Of a stretch of 64,000 nucleotides of DNA, positions 1-13,616 are shown piece after piece. The translations under genes were made by a program, and so were the position numbers. The notes beneath the pieces were generated by a model. It made no database searches and was not told the origin of the DNA. It was given only the letters and a program-made list of their open reading frames with translations. The stretch lies in assembly GCA_029449235.1 (NCBI GenBank), contig JANATG010000006.1:62001-126000 (forward strand), given 5' to 3'. Each line of letters begins with the position of its first letter. Position 1 is the stretch's first letter. Source of the stretch: Linnemannia schmuckeri. Taxonomy: Eukaryota > Mortierellomycota > Mortierellomycetes > Mortierellales > Mortierellaceae.

Positions 1-782
1 TTTCATGTTCAACCAGCCACTCAAATGTGTTCATGAAGTGAGTAAGGATAGAGTGCGTGTGTATATGCATGCAAGCGGGTCGACCCTGTAGCACCCACCC
101 ACGGAGTTTCTCACTTTTTTTTTTTTTCCTTTTGGGTGCGTTCAATCGTTTAAAGTGTTGGCTGAGTGGACCCTTCGTCTGCCCCATCGTTGTGGCAAAA
201 CCTACCCAAAAATATCTGATCCATACACAGCATGTACGATCAGGTATCCTACCGTGTCGTTACTCCTTCTAAAAAAGATTTGGACTGTTCTCTCTGGTGT
301 GTCGTTCTTTTTCACGAGCTGTCTCGCCTGCCAGCAGCATGTCTATCGCTATGCTCTCACTCACTCACTCATCGCTCCCCTCCTCTTCCTCTTCTCTCCA
401 TCCGCAGCCTCATTCATAAAAACACAAAAAAATATATATAACGAAAGAAAGCACACCACGCTGTGCGTTTTACGAATAACTCATACCTATTACGCTCCAA
501 ATAAAATTTTTAAAAAAAAAAGCATCCGTTGAGGTAATGCATACAAAAGAAAGAAAAAGTCACCTCGCTTCGTTGTATCATTTACATATAGACTGCGCGT
601 GTCCATAGAGTCACAAACCAATAACTCCGGCTTATTGCACGACAAGACGTCTGTATTCTAATCCATTGCCATTGTTCATTGTACAAATATAGCTAACGAA
701 AGTACACAGTTCAGGACTAAGGACTAGGCGTGTAACGGATAATCCGATAGCAAAAAAGATCTAAAGACCGACCACACAAAGG
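1..782. other. Non-coding flank upstream of raptor
   Basis: No reading frame here resembles a known protein. The stretch has T-rich and A-rich runs and is probably intergenic DNA plus the 5' leader of the raptor gene. I see no RNA gene in it. Confidence 0.5.
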
Positions 783-3700
783 ATGCGGCCAAGACAGAAC
801 GATAACGACAACAACGACGACGCACGAAGCACCAACAGCACGCTTGTCAATGCTGGCATGAACTCCGCCAACGAACAGGAAGACGACACCGAAGCGATCG
901 TCCAGGATGTCCGAGACGGCTTTAGGAGACAAGGTGAAGTCCTCGACGGCGACGAGGACGAGTCCTCCCTCTTCCGCCACGGCTTTGAACTCGACTTTGA
1001 CGAAAACGGCCTTCCCCCGGAGCACGTTTACTACATGTTCTACACCGACAAGCGACACGAGGTCACCACAGGACACGATGCAGAGATCACACTCAGGGAA
1101 TGGGACCCGCTCCAGGACTGGCGCATGCGCGAAAAGCTCAAGACCATCTCGGTCGCCTTGGTCCTCTGCCTCAACATCGGCATCGACCCTCCAGATGTCG
1201 TCAAGACCAACCCCTGCGCCAAACTCGAAGCCTGGATCGACCCATTTCTTCTGCCTGTCCCTAAATCACTGGAAAACATCGGAAAGGCGCTTCAGGCCCA
1301 GTATGAGGTGTGGCAGCCGCGTGCCCGTTACAAGGCTGCGCTGGATCCCTCGATGGAGGACACCAAGAAGTTGTGCTGCGTTCTGAGACGCAACGCCAAG
1401 GAGGAGCGCATCCTCTTTCACTACAATGGACATGGAGTTCCCAAACCAACGTCCAGCGGCGAGATTTGGGTCTTCAACAAAAACTATACCCAATATATAC
1501 CCGTGTCCTTGTTGGATCTTCAGAGCTGGCTTGGATCGCCCTGTATCTACGTCTACGATTGCTCCGCCGCAGGAAACATCCTCCTTTCCTTCAACCGATT
1601 CGCCGAAAAGCGCGACATGGATGCCGCCAAGCAGGCAACACCTCAACCCCCGGGAACTGTCCCTGCACCCCCACTCCGAGATTGCATCCAACTGGCCGCC
1701 TGTGGACCTGATGAATGGCTGCCCATGAACCCCGACCTCCCCGCCGATATCTTTACAGCCTGTCTAACTACACCAATCGAAATTGCTCTTCGCTGGTTTG
1801 TCCTCCAACACCCTCTACTCCATAACGTCACTGTCGATATGGTCACTCGGATTCCAGGAAAGCTGAACGATCGCAGGACACCCCTTGGAGAGCTCAACTG
1901 GATTTTTACATCAATCACGGATACAATCGCATGGAATGTCCTCTCTCGTGACTTGTTCAAAACATTGTTCAGGCAGGATCTGATGGTTGCCGCGCTATTC
2001 CGCAACTACCTGCTGGCTGACCGCATCATGCGATCTCAGAAGTGTACGCCCATGTCTTCCCCAGCACTACCTCCAACACACCAGCACCCTATGTGGGACT
2101 CATGGGATCTCGCCCTCGACATGTGCCTTGCCCAGTTGCCGGCACTGCTCCAGTCGGAAGGAAGCGCTTCGCCAGTAGAATACCAACCGAGCATGTTCTT
2201 TACCGAGCAACTGATGGCATTTGAGGTCTGGCTGGGTCATGGCAGTCCTTCACATGAGGCGCCGGAGCAGCTGGCGATTGTGCTCCAAGTGTTGTTGAGT
2301 CAAGTTCATCGTCTTCGCGCCCTTCTCCTCCTGAGTCAGTTCTTGGATCTCGGACCCTGGGCTGTCAACCATGCGCTGGCGGTCGGCATCTCTCCCTACG
2401 TCCTCAAGCTCCTCCAGAGTCCAGCTGCTGATCTCAAGCCGGTCTTGGTTTTTATTTGGGCGCGACTTCTGGCTGTCGATCGGTCTTTCCAGAATGATTT
2501 GCTCAAGGACAGTGGATTTGTTTACTTTGTCGGCATTCTGGGTGTCAATGCGGGCATGCCTCTCCGGAATGTGTCTGAGCACCGTGCCATGTGCGCATTC
2601 ATTCTCGCCACGTTCTGCCGGGATTTCCCGCAAGGACAGCAGGCTTGTTTGAAACAGCAGGTCATCCAGTACTGTCTCACTCATGTGGCAGACGGTGATC
2701 ACCTCTTGAGACAATGGGCATGCTTGTGCATCGGCCAGCTCTGGAAGAACTACAACGAGGCCAAGGGTGTCGGTCTCCAGCTTCTTGCCCATGAAAGGTT
2801 GACGATGATCTTGTCAGATCCTATCCCAGAGGTCCGTGCGGCAGCGATGTGGTCGTTGGGCACCTTTGTCAGCAACTTGGACCACAACGAACAGGTGATT
2901 CAGCTACAGAACAGTCTGGCGATGAGCGCCCTTGTCGCCACCACCGATGCCTCTCCGATCGTTCGCAAGGAACTCGTCATCTTTTTGTCGTCACTGGTGT
3001 TTGACCACCTGAGCGTCTTTGTCACGGTCGCGTCAGAGTTACTGTCATCGGAGCATCAGTTAGCAGGACCTGGAGGCAAGCGGGAACAAAAGTTCAAAGT
3101 TGTAGACGATCGACAGGATAAGACAGGACAACAGGCGGTTTATTCGGTCATCTGGAAGGCCCTCCTTTGCCTCTCTGTTGATTCAAACCGGGGCGTTGCC
3201 GCAGCTGCGTCGAAGTTGGTCGACTATGTGAACTTCCAGCTTCTCTCCGGTCCCATCGCTCAGACCTTGACGCCAGCACTGCAGCAACATGCGTTGAAGA
3301 CTCAGTCGCTCACATCGTCGTCGATGGGCTCACTTCAACAGTCAAACCTACCTCAGTCCAGCCCAGACCGTTCTTACTCCAGCACAACCCTGAGTCACCG
3401 GACAGCAACCAAGATGGCCAACACATTGAAGCGATCAGCATCGCTTGCCGTCACGTTGAAGAACTATATTCCTGGGTATTCAAGCGGCCCCAATCCGGAA
3501 AGTTCCAAACAGGGTTCAGTTAGCTCTTCGGCTTCAACGGCAAAGTCAGCTCTAGACTCAGGATACGGTGCTGCAACGGATTCTCGGCAGCCCAGTGGCG
3601 GCGTCAATGGATCGATGCGATCAGCAGGAAGCGGTGCGCCACGGCCTCGCTCTGTTCATGGCGATATTGGTTACGTTCAATCTTCTCCTTTTGCTCAGGT

Positions 3701-5587
3701 ACCTCCAACCAATGGTGCTGCGGCCGGATATGGAGCAGCTACAAACGGATCCACAGATCCTAATCATCCGGAGGCGCGACCTCAGCTGGAATCGGTCTTT
3801 TATGACTGGTGCTGCGAGTACTTTTTAGAGCCACAAATGAAGGTAACACCGTTGACGTTGTTGGTTTCTTGATGGTTTGTTTTTTCTTTTTTTCTATTTT
3901 TCAACACTGTATCCTTCTCGCTCACCTTACCATACTTTCCCATATCGTTTCTCTAGGGCGTTGAGGGCGATGAACCAGGAAGTGTAAACTATAATGAACG
4001 ACTCTGGCGCCGCGTGCGGAACGAAAAAATCATCTATGAGTGCCATCCTCAACGAGAACAGGCTGGTAGGGACCCTCTGCAGTTTTCGCAACTGTGCCCA
4101 TCGTTTTCGTGCTTGATAAACAAAGGGCCGAAAATTAACAACCCACCAATATTACCCCTCCACTCTCGTAGGCTCCAGTAAATGGGATACGAATGTGCAG
4201 TCAATGAACAACGAGTCAGCGGCCATGCACTTGGTGATGCACTCGTACGAACCGCACATGGTCATTGCCGACGACAAGCGGAATCTCAGGTAAGCACTGA
4301 GTCCTGGCGTAATAAGTCATGTTATTGAGTACATGTAGTTCAGTCCTTTAACAACTGCTCATACTGCACTGATGAATAGTGTCTGGAACTGGAAGGAAGG
4401 CCAATTGCTGAATCGATTCTCCAACTCGAACCCGAGGGGCACATCGATCACAAGCGTCAAGTTTATTAACGAAGAAGATGTTGCCATGCTTCTTGTCGCC
4501 TCTGGTATGTGCCTGTCTCGCTTTGTATGATTTGTCTGGACTTTTTTCGTTTCTCTATGTCTTCTGACAAAATCTTTCATGTCTCTATGGCAATTTAGGC
4601 GAGGGTGTGGTAAGGCTGTACCGCAAATACGACGAACAGAACCTGACGGACATTGTGACCTCGTGGCGTGTGTTGACAGACATGCTCCCGAGTAGCAAGG
4701 GCACAGGGACTATCACTGACTGGCAACAGGGACGTGGTGCACTCTTGGTTGGTGGTGATGCTCGCGTGATTCGCGTCTGGGATGCCGCCCGGGAGTTCTG
4801 CATAAGCGTAAGTTGCCTATGCTAAACCATCAAAAAAATTATTGTGTCAAGTGTACATGTAACTTACTCCGCTTCGTTCATGAACATTGATGATAATAGG
4901 ACATACCTACGCGATCGGGTGCACCGGTGACGAGTATTACTAGTGACCAAGTGTCAGGCAACATTTTTGTGGTTGGATTTGGCGATGGAGCAGTCAGAGT
5001 GTATGATCGACGACAACCTCAGCACGACGCGATGGTGATGACATGGAAGAAGCATAAGTCGTGGATCCAGAACGTGCGGATGCAGCGAGGGGGTTTCCGG
5101 GAATTGGTCTCTGGTAGTGTGGATGGAACGATCAAGGTGTGGGATGTACGACAGCAGGAAGCTTTAAGGACCATTCCTGTTCGAGACACTGTCTCTGCCC
5201 TCGATCTCCACCACCACGCCCCCGTCGTTGCCTGGTACGTCTTTTTTGTTACTGTCTGTTTGTTGAAGCGTTAGGTACACGTTCTAATTGATATTCATTC
5301 TTTTGCTGAAATGTCAACTCTTTTTCTTACCATAATTCCGTAGCGGAACGCCATCGCAGTATATCAAGGTGTGGAATGTGAATGGGGATGGACTATCGAC
5401 GGTGCGGTCGTATTCGGGATTGTTTGGACAGAGACAGGCCAAAGTGACCAGCTTAGGATTCCACCCGCACGAATATGTGTTCGGAGTGGGCGGAGACGAT
5501 GGGTGGGTGTCTATCCTGGGCTGGTCAGGCACAAGCAACTTGTCGCAGCAGCAACAGCATCAGCAACATCTCTACCAACCGCAATAG
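783..5587 (+). CDS. KOG1: Raptor, the TORC1 scaffold subunit (KOG1/Mip1 family)
   Basis: Seven exons (783-3842, 3957-4065, 4172-4289, 4380-4504, 4599-4807, 4900-5234, 5344-5587) join in one frame to about 1399 residues. The product is the regulatory-associated protein of TOR, which recruits substrates to TORC1 at the vacuole/lysosome membrane. The N-terminal Raptor_N caspase-like domain is visible, with the His in NGHGVP and the Cys in YDCSAAG that mark this pseudo-protease fold. A HEAT-type helical middle follows (about residues 480-830), then a Ser-rich linker, then WD40 repeats spread over exons 3-7 (for example VWNWKEG, IRVWDAA, IKVWDVR). The whole WD region is split by short introns, while the first 1020 codons are one exon. 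The length is close to that of animal and fungal raptors. The start is the first ATG in frame and leads into an acidic, Asn/Asp-rich tail. Confidence 0.95.
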
Positions 5588-6235
5588 GCTTTGTAGCCGT
5601 TATTTTCAGTAAAATACGTTCGCGTTTTTTCATTTTGTGAATGCCTTTCGCGTCTGGATGGGTGTGACGTGTTTGAACCCTTTCTAATTGAATATGAATC
5701 AAGCATTCAATAAGGGAAACCGTTTTGAACAGCTCCCACCCCTCCCCCTCCCCTATGATATGAATTAATTTTTTTTTTTTTTGATTGATGCTCTTTGGCG
5801 CCGTTTGGTTGGCTGCAGTCCCTCGCTCAGCTTTCTTTTTTATGGACTGCTGCCCATTGACACTTTTGCATCTTTATTTCATCCACCACCTCCTTGTTCG
5901 CGATCGACATCTCTATACCTGTTGCTGCTGCACCCTGTGAGTAATCGCTGCAACCAACCGCCACTTGCTCCAGCCACGACCATAGGCACACAAACACGAC
6001 AAGCGCCAGACAAAACAACCACCAGACACAGGACACCACCAGGAACAAGAAAAAGGGCAAGATGACACGCGTACACATGGAACGCAGGAACTACTCGAGA
6101 CTCGTCAAGCGTCCATCCTCCACGAAAAAGCGAACCTGTCGTTGACTCGATAGACTAACCTGGACATCATACACCTTTCACTCTGACCAACCTACCTCTG
6201 CATAGAAGTGAATAACCTTCATAGCAGAAGCCATC
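5588..6235. other. Intergenic region and STT3 5' leader
   Basis: This is the spacer between two same-strand genes. It holds the raptor 3' end, a T run near 5769-5782, and the presumed promoter and leader of STT3. There is no supported coding sequence. Confidence 0.5.
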
Positions 6236-8757
6236 ATGTCGACCGAAAGCTCAAGCACCGTCGCAAGGGTGCTCAAGCCCACTATCCTGATCCTGATTGC
6301 CATCGTCGCCATCTCCAGTCGTCTCTTCTCCATCATCCGCTTCGAGTCTGTCATTCACGAGTTCGACCCTTGGTTTAACTACCGCACCACTCAGCGTAAG
6401 CTTTTACTCTTTGTTGCCCCTGGTGCTTGCTTGCTTGCTTGTCTGTATGTATCCTCTGCAAAGAACGCATATTAACACACATAACTGACCCTCCAACATA
6501 ACAGACCTTGTAAAGAACGGATTCTACGATTTTTGGAACTGGTTCGACGAAAAGTCATGGTACCCCCTGGGACGTGTCGTCGGAGGCACAGTCTATCCAG
6601 GCATCATGGTCACCTCTGCCCTTATCCACAACGTCCTCCATTTCTTCAACTTCCCCGTCGACATCCGTAACGTCTGTGTCTTCCTTGCCCCCATGTTCTC
6701 CGGCCTGACGGCTTTCTCGGCCTATCTCCTTACCAAGGAATTGAAGGATTCCTCGGCGGGATTGCTTGCTGCTGCCTTCTTGGGTGTTGCTCCCGGTTAT
6801 ATCTCACGCTCTGTTGCTGGATCGTATGATAATGAGGGCATTGCTATTTTCTTGTTGGTTTTCACATTCTATTTGTGGATTAAGGCTGTCAAGACTGGAA
6901 GCGCCTTCTTTGGACTCTTGACTGCCCTCTTTTACTTCTACATGGTTTCCGCCTGGGGTACGTCTCTTGCGTTACTAGCCATGGGTCTAGATGGATAAAA
7001 GGGAAATGGATGAACTAACTGGCTGACTCCTCATTACCTCCAACTTGATAGGCGGATATGTTTTCATCACGAACTTGGTTCCTTTGCACGCGTTCACTCT
7101 GTTGTTGATGGGCCGCTTCTCGAACCGCCTGTACGTCTCCTACTCGACCTTCTACGCCATTGGAACATTACTCTCGATGCAGATTCCCTTTGTTGGCTTC
7201 CAGCCTACCCGCACCAGTGAGCACATGGCCGCCTTGGGTGTCTTTGGACTTATCCAGCTCTACGCCTTTGCTGAGCTCGTCCGTGGATACATCCCTCCCA
7301 AGCAGTTCAAGACCTTGCTCAAGGGTGGTGTTGCTGCTGTTGCCGTCATTTCCGCTGTCGGTTTGACCCTCCTCAGCTTCTCGGGTGTCATTGCTCCTTT
7401 CACTGGCCGTTTCTACTCGCTCTACGATACTGGCTACGCCAAAATCCACATCCCCATCATTGCCTCTGTTTCGGAGCATCAACCTACCGCCTGGACCTCA
7501 TTCTTCTTTGATCTCCAGATGCTTATTTTCCTGTTCCCTGCTGGAGTGTATTTATGCTTCAAGGAACTCAAGGACGAGCATGTTTTTATTATTCTGTACT
7601 CTGTCTTTGCTTCCTACTTTGCCGGTGTCATGGTCCGTTTGATGTTGACTCTTACTCCTGTCGTTTGTGTTTCTGCTGCCATTGCCTACTCGACTCTGTT
7701 GGACACCTACCTCGAAACCTCGGAGCACGTATTGGCTTCCACCAACTCTGCCATTGTTGCTACCCCGGCTCCTGCTGTCATTGATACCCCTACCGTTGCC
7801 ATCCCCGAGGCCAAGGCTGCCGGTAAGAAGGCTGCTGCCAAGGCTGCTGCCGCCGCCGCTGCTGCTGCCAAATCGAACGAGGCAGATGCCAAGACCCACG
7901 CCAAGTCTATCTCTGCTGCCTCTGGAGAGAAGAAGCGATTCCCCATTTTCAACTTGGACTCTCGCCTGTTGGTGATTCTCCAGTTGACCTGGTTCCTGTT
8001 CATGTTTGCCTGGCACTGTACCTATGTCACCTCTGGATCTTACTCTTCTCCCTCGATCGTTCTTGCCTCCCGTCAACACGACGGATCGCAGATGATCATT
8101 GATGATTTCCGTGAGGCGTACTACTGGCTCCGCAAGAACACCAAGGAGGATGCCAAGGTCATGTCATGGTGGGATTACGGTTACCAAATGGCCGGTATGG
8201 CCAACGTCACCACCTTGGTCGACAACAATACCTGGAACAACACCCACATTGCCACCGTTGGCAAGGCCATGTCGACCTCTGAAGAGGTCTCGTACAAGGT
8301 CCTTCGCCAGCACGATGTGGACTATGTCCTCATTCTCTTTGGCGGAGTAATTGGCTACTCTGGCGACGACATCAACAAGTTCTTGTGGATGATCCGTATT
8401 GCCGAGGGCGTCTATCCTAACGACGTTAAGGAGACCAACTTCTTCACGCCCCGTGGCGAGTACAAGGTCGACCATGATGCGACCAAGACCATGCGCGAGT
8501 CGCTGATGTACAAGATGTCATACTACCGCTTTGCCGAGCTCTACGGCGGCGGTAACGCGGTCGACCATGTCCGCAACGCCCGCATGCCTGCTGAAGGCCC
8601 CACACTGAGCGTCCTCGAGGAAGCCTACACGACGGAGAACTGGCTCGTTCGTATCTACAAGGTCAAGGATTTGGATAACCTTGGCCGTGACCTCAAGGAT
8701 TCCACTGCCTTTGACAAGGGCCGCGTCCGTAAGGTCTCTTCCCTCAAGAAGAAGTAA
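6236..8757 (+). CDS. STT3: STT3, catalytic subunit of oligosaccharyltransferase
   Basis: Three exons (6236-6395, 6505-6957, 7052-8757) give 772 residues. STT3 transfers the lipid-linked glycan to Asn-X-Ser/Thr in the ER lumen. The hallmarks are present: HEFDPWFNYRTTQ near the N-terminus with its acidic site residue, many hydrophobic membrane segments, SVSEHQPTAW in the external loop, the signature WWDYGYQ in the luminal domain, and DNNTWNNTH just after it. A Lys/Ala-rich insert of roughly 50 residues sits between the membrane part and the luminal domain (about 7800-7920) and looks like a lineage-specific loop. The length fits fungal STT3 (about 720-770). The 3' end converges on the Whi5-like gene, with about 160 bp between stops. 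Confidence 0.97.
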
Positions 8758-8915
8758 AAACATGCTCTAAACTTTACAATTTTCCCTTCTTTTTTGCCTT
8801 TCAGCTTTCCCTCAAAAATGACCACGTAAATAAAGAACACTTCCTTTTCACGATAATCTTGATTAAATGTTGCTATAAAAGTATGAAAACATGTCAAGTA
8901 GGGGTGAGAGAGAAG

Positions 8916-11900
8916 CTACTGCAAAAAGAACGCAAGGTCGACGGGTTGATGGGCTGCAAGAATATGCTCTTTGCTCAAAAGACCACCATCCTCCTCCTCT
9001 CCCTCTTCCACGGCAGTCGTCGCTGTAATCCCTTGTTCTCCTCCCAACCCCATCGGCACATAGTGGTTTGCTGGAGGCGCCGCCACTACATCGACCACGG
9101 GAGGCAAGATCTCGGTAAAAGCAGACGACAACAGCGATCCTGACGAATCCAGCTGTGGTGTTCCTGCTCTTGACAAAGTCGATCGGTCACGAAGTGGCGA
9201 CTGCTGCAGCAATTGTTGTGAATAGTTCTGCTGTGGCGATTGAAGGGCTAGTAATTGTTGTCGCGACCAGGAAAGAGCCGCTGCCGTATCAAAGTCCAAC
9301 TCCAGTTCAAGGCCCTGAGAAAGCTCCGCTGGTGAGGACGACAGTATCGGATCCGTAGACAACAAGGACATACGCTGCTCGTTCGGTGTTGGAGGAGTCG
9401 CAGCGCACACGGGTCCGGCTGACGATGCCTGCTCGCGGAAAGAGTCTGGAAACCAGTCGTAAAAGTCGGCCTTCATAAAATCCGCCGTCAAATCCACCGG
9501 GCCAGTCTCTGACACTGGCGTCTCAATATTCCCCTGTCCACCACCGCCACCATACACTCCATAGTCATCTCCGAAATCCGAATACAGCAACTGATCAATT
9601 TCTGACTCATCTGGCTCAGTTCCGGTCCCATCGTCCTGTCCAAGGAAACCTCCTCGATTCGAAAACACGTCGCTCAAAGATCCTTGGTGTTGGCTCTGAT
9701 CCATGATAAAGGGCGACACGATAGAGTCCAAAGTAGAATCTGGTAGCGTCACTGGCGTATCGCTCAACGGCAGATCTTGGACATCTTCACTCCCAAGATC
9801 CGACATCCATTGATCGAAGCAATTCAGGAATTCCTTGCTCGTTTGGGTCGTCGAGCCACCAGGGGTTCCAATCGAAACTACTGTTGCCGCTGAACTCGGG
9901 GATGGTTTTACCGATGTTGTCGGAGACAGATGATCTGCAGTTCCTTCCTTGAGCGGCTTGCGAACGGGTATCGAGACTGGTTGCAAGGGTACCGTAGCCT
10001 TCGACTGAGGTGAACTCGTCCATTGGACTGAACTTGCAGGCGCGGGTCGAGGGAGTGAAACAGGTGATGCTGATGAGGGGGCTGCTGGTCTCTGACGCTT
10101 GTAGGTCTTTTCCTGATACTGTCGACTCGCCAACGGACTCTGACTTCCCCGTATTGACTGACCACGCACCGCAGGAGAGAAAGGAGAAAACGCGGCATTC
10201 TCCTTATCCTCGGTCGTCGACAGAACACGCTTGTTGCCCAGAAGAACATTCTTTGCCAAAGATAAAGAGGAGGAAGCAGCAATAATGGTCGATCGGATCC
10301 CCTGCTGAGAACGAACAGACGCTAAAATATTTTCTGTACTGGGCGCCTTTTGGACAGGATTCAGTGGTTTCTTTTTTTTGGACGTCACCGCCGAGTTGGC
10401 GGCGGGTGGGAAGAGCAGGCGTGAAGGTCCATCGGCGGTCCTGGGCTGCTCGGCGGGCTTGGAAGATTCTGGTCGACTTTTTTGATTACCGGACCCTGAA
10501 GACTGAAGGCGACCTTGTTCCTGCAAGTGTTGATACTGGAGCTGCAGAAGGAGTTGTTTGCGTCGCGACTGTTGGCGTTGTTGGTGTTCCAGTTCGCGTT
10601 GTTTGCGAATGAGCTCCTGTTCCCTCAGCTGATTCTCCCGAATCCTTTCCTTTTGTCGCTCTCGCTCCTCCAGCTGTCTCGGTGTGAAAGGAGAAGCCGA
10701 CTTGCCACGCTGGAACGATTCGGTATCGCTCACAAGGTCGACTGTCCTCTGACGCTGCAATGCTGGTGATGGACTCTTGGATGAGCGGCGTTGAGGAGTC
10801 ATGAAAGAATCATGTGTCACTCGCGTAACAGTCCTTGCAGGGATAGCCGGAGTAAGACGTGGCGAAGCAGTCGGACCACAATCTGGCGTCACCGAACGCG
10901 TTGGTGTCTGAAGAACTTTGCGTTTGTGCACGCCTTGAGGCAATGGTGGTTTGGCGCTTGAAGGTTTGGAGATGGGCGTGATTTGCGCCTGTCGCAGTCG
11001 CTGTTCCTGGTCAGATGTTGCCTCCTGGAAAGGATTGCGGTTATCCTTGGCCTTTGGTGCCGTCGTCTTCCTGCGATTAGATACAATGATCGCCTTGGGT
11101 CCAGGCATAGATGTTGGGTTAGGAGATGATGCGACGACATCTGAAGATGTTTTTTGTTGCAGCGACCATTGAGTTTGAGCTTGCAAAAGTGCCCTCTGTT
11201 GCTCTTCCATTAACGCTTGAAGCTGTTTCTGCTGCAGTCTCTGAAACTCCTCCATCTGCAGTTCCTGCTGCCTCTTCAGCGTTTCCAGCGTGATGGGCAT
11301 AGTAGGCAGAGTTGTGATAGGCTGCTCCAACGCAGAGTCCGATTCGTCAGTTCTTTCAGAGTCTGACTGGTCCGAATTTGATGCTCCAGATTCCTCCTGA
11401 GGCACAATGGCTGATTGGGTGATGGGTGCTGGCGTTGAGGTCGTAGGCAAGCGTTGGTTGGGCACAACTTTCCCAGACAGTGGGCGAACTTTCGGTGGCA
11501 GCGTTCTTGTGCTGAGATCGGTCGATGAAGGAGGGATGGCGAATCTACCTCGAGGTTTGGTAGGCGTGTCGGGAAATCCTTGGTCTGATTCTGAATCCGA
11601 GTCTGTCCCGTCCGAGTCGAGACTGCCCAGAGCACCCCAGGATACTGCGTTGCCGATAATGTCGTCAGTCTTAGTGTCCCTTTGGGCGAATCCAGGCGCG
11701 GCCAATAATTTTGTCCGCCCAACCGTTGGACTTTGTCTAGAAGAACCGCGGTGTGGTTTTGGAGTCGAAAGAAGAGTCGCTGATGGTTTAGGGTTGCTGT
11801 GTAAATTGTCGCCGGTGTGGTTGTCGGTACATTCGTCATCGGTGTAATAGTCATCCTCGAGACTGTCCTCAAATAATTCCATCACTATATGGAGAGGTTG

Positions 11901-13111
11901 CTCCTGAAGTCCCTTGTCAACCTTGTACTGGGCAAGGTCGAGGCGATGTTTAAGGGTACGAAGATGCTGCAGTTTCGAAAACGCATCGCGAAAAAGGTGT
12001 CCCAAAAAGGGAGAGAATAAATAGGGGGGAGGGGGGAGGGGATGGGCGGATAGAAGGAGGGAAGGCGGGAAGGCGTCAATAATGTGGTGAGTAGAACAGA
12101 ATGCATTAGGATAAATTAATAAGAACTCGAGTGTACCTTGATGACACCGGTTTGAGCAAGGACCCGGCGGGTGGCCTCTATGTTGCGCGCCTCGTTCTCG
12201 TCCTTGATTTGAGCAGCAAGCAAGGCAGCCTGCTGACGAAGAATCGTCTTTTTGTATTGTCGCTTTGGTTTGTCAAGGCTTCGATTGTTGGAGTTGGCTG
12301 GCTTAGACGGTGTCGTGTCTGCTGTAGCTCCTTTGGGTCGACCTCTCGCTTTGGGCCTTTTGTCACAGTTGGAAGGAGCTGGAGTACTGGTAGTGTTATC
12401 TTCGTCCGATTCTTGATATTGAGCCAGGCTGACGTTATCATACTGGTGCTGCTGTTCGCGCTTGGGAGTGTCGATAGGGCGTCGCGATGTGGCCTGAGTA
12501 TTGTCCTCCTCATCGTCCTCATCGTCGTCCTCCTCGTCATCATCCTCTTGCTCATCCTCCTCTTCTGCGTGGTTATTGTTGTGGCGTTTGCCGGGTATGT
12601 GCGAAGAGGCTGGACTTAGGGCTCTGTCTGAGGCCGAGGTCGAGGTCGAGGTCGAGTGCATTTGCTGGTTATCCTGAAAGATCCGCTGGTGTTGCTGCAT
12701 GAGGAGCTGCCGTTGTTTCAATTGGCGGGACTGGTGTTTCCTCGCAGCCTGTTGTCGTTGTAGACCCTGCTCGATCATGAGTGCAGATAGGTCACTTGCA
12801 GAAAAGAGATCGTCGGGCCTGTCACTATTGATGTTATCGTCGTTGCTGCCAATGTCGTCCGTGTCTGGTTGGTATCCTCTGGCGGCCATATGAGGAGCAA
12901 ACGCCGCCAAGGTGTCCTGACTGCTGGGCGGTAACGGCTGCTTCTGCTGACGAGACGACGACGGGTGTGAAGGAGGCGACTGTTGTTGTGGTGGTGGTGG
13001 TGGAGAGGACGAGGTTGAGGAGGAAGACAGGATGGTATCTAGCATGCGAAGGGCGTTTTGTCGCCTAAGGATGCTGCTTGTGCTTTTGTTGGTAGTTGTG
13101 TTGGTGTTCAT
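8916..13111 (-). CDS. Large low-complexity protein with a Whi5/Nrm1-like (GTB) motif; possible G1/S repressor
   Basis: Two exons (13111-12137, 11966-8916) join in phase to about 1341 residues. Most of it is disordered: Ser/Pro/Gln-rich tracts, an acidic run (about residues 180-205) and a Gln/Arg/Glu coiled stretch near 10500-10680. Right at the splice junction lies a short ordered segment, LRTLKHRLDLAQYKVDKG. It resembles the Whi5/Nrm1 family motif, with a pattern like L-K-x-R-L-x-x-A-x-Y-K-V, which lets these repressors bind the SBF/MBF G1/S transcription factors. That family assignment rests on the motif alone. Many SP/TP sites suggest CDK phosphorylation, as in Whi5. The protein is far longer than yeast Whi5 or Nrm1 (under 300 residues). 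The acceptor at 11967 was chosen because it keeps the frame and the motif. If the motif is a coincidence, this is simply an unknown disordered protein. Confidence 0.6.
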
Positions 13112-13616
13112 GTGGTTGGATTGATTGCAATCGTCGTTGTTATTGCTGTTATTTGGTGTTGTTAATCACAGTGTCCTGAAATGACTGATTGTTATTTTCT
13201 TGAAGAGACAGGCGACATCAAGGGGAGATAAGGGGACAAGGCGGATGAGATATCCTCCTCTGCGTCTGTTTGTATGTGTGTTGGCGCGAGTGGAGGTGCG
13301 GATATCGTGTTTAGGGTGAGGAAAGGTTTGAGCTGCGGTTGATGTTATTGTGGTGTGATGATGTATGCGATGTATGTTTGTTGTTTGTTTGTTACGGAGA
13401 GTAGGAGGAGTGGAGTGCGAAAAGTATCAAAACGCGAAAATAACAAGTGTGACTAGTGAAAAAACTATGACGGCAAAAGCATTAATTTATTTTATTATTT
13501 TTTGGTTATTATGTTCAAGGATAACACATACAAAACTCCAAGCGCGTTGATGCCTCACCCTCATTTGCGTTCTTATTCTCTTTTCCATCTTTCTTACCCC
13601 TCTACCTAGGTGACCC
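13112..13616. other. Intergenic region between two minus-strand genes
   Basis: This is the promoter and leader side of the Whi5-like gene and the 3' side of the DUF2828 gene. It is GT- and AT-rich, and no coding sequence is supported. Confidence 0.5.
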
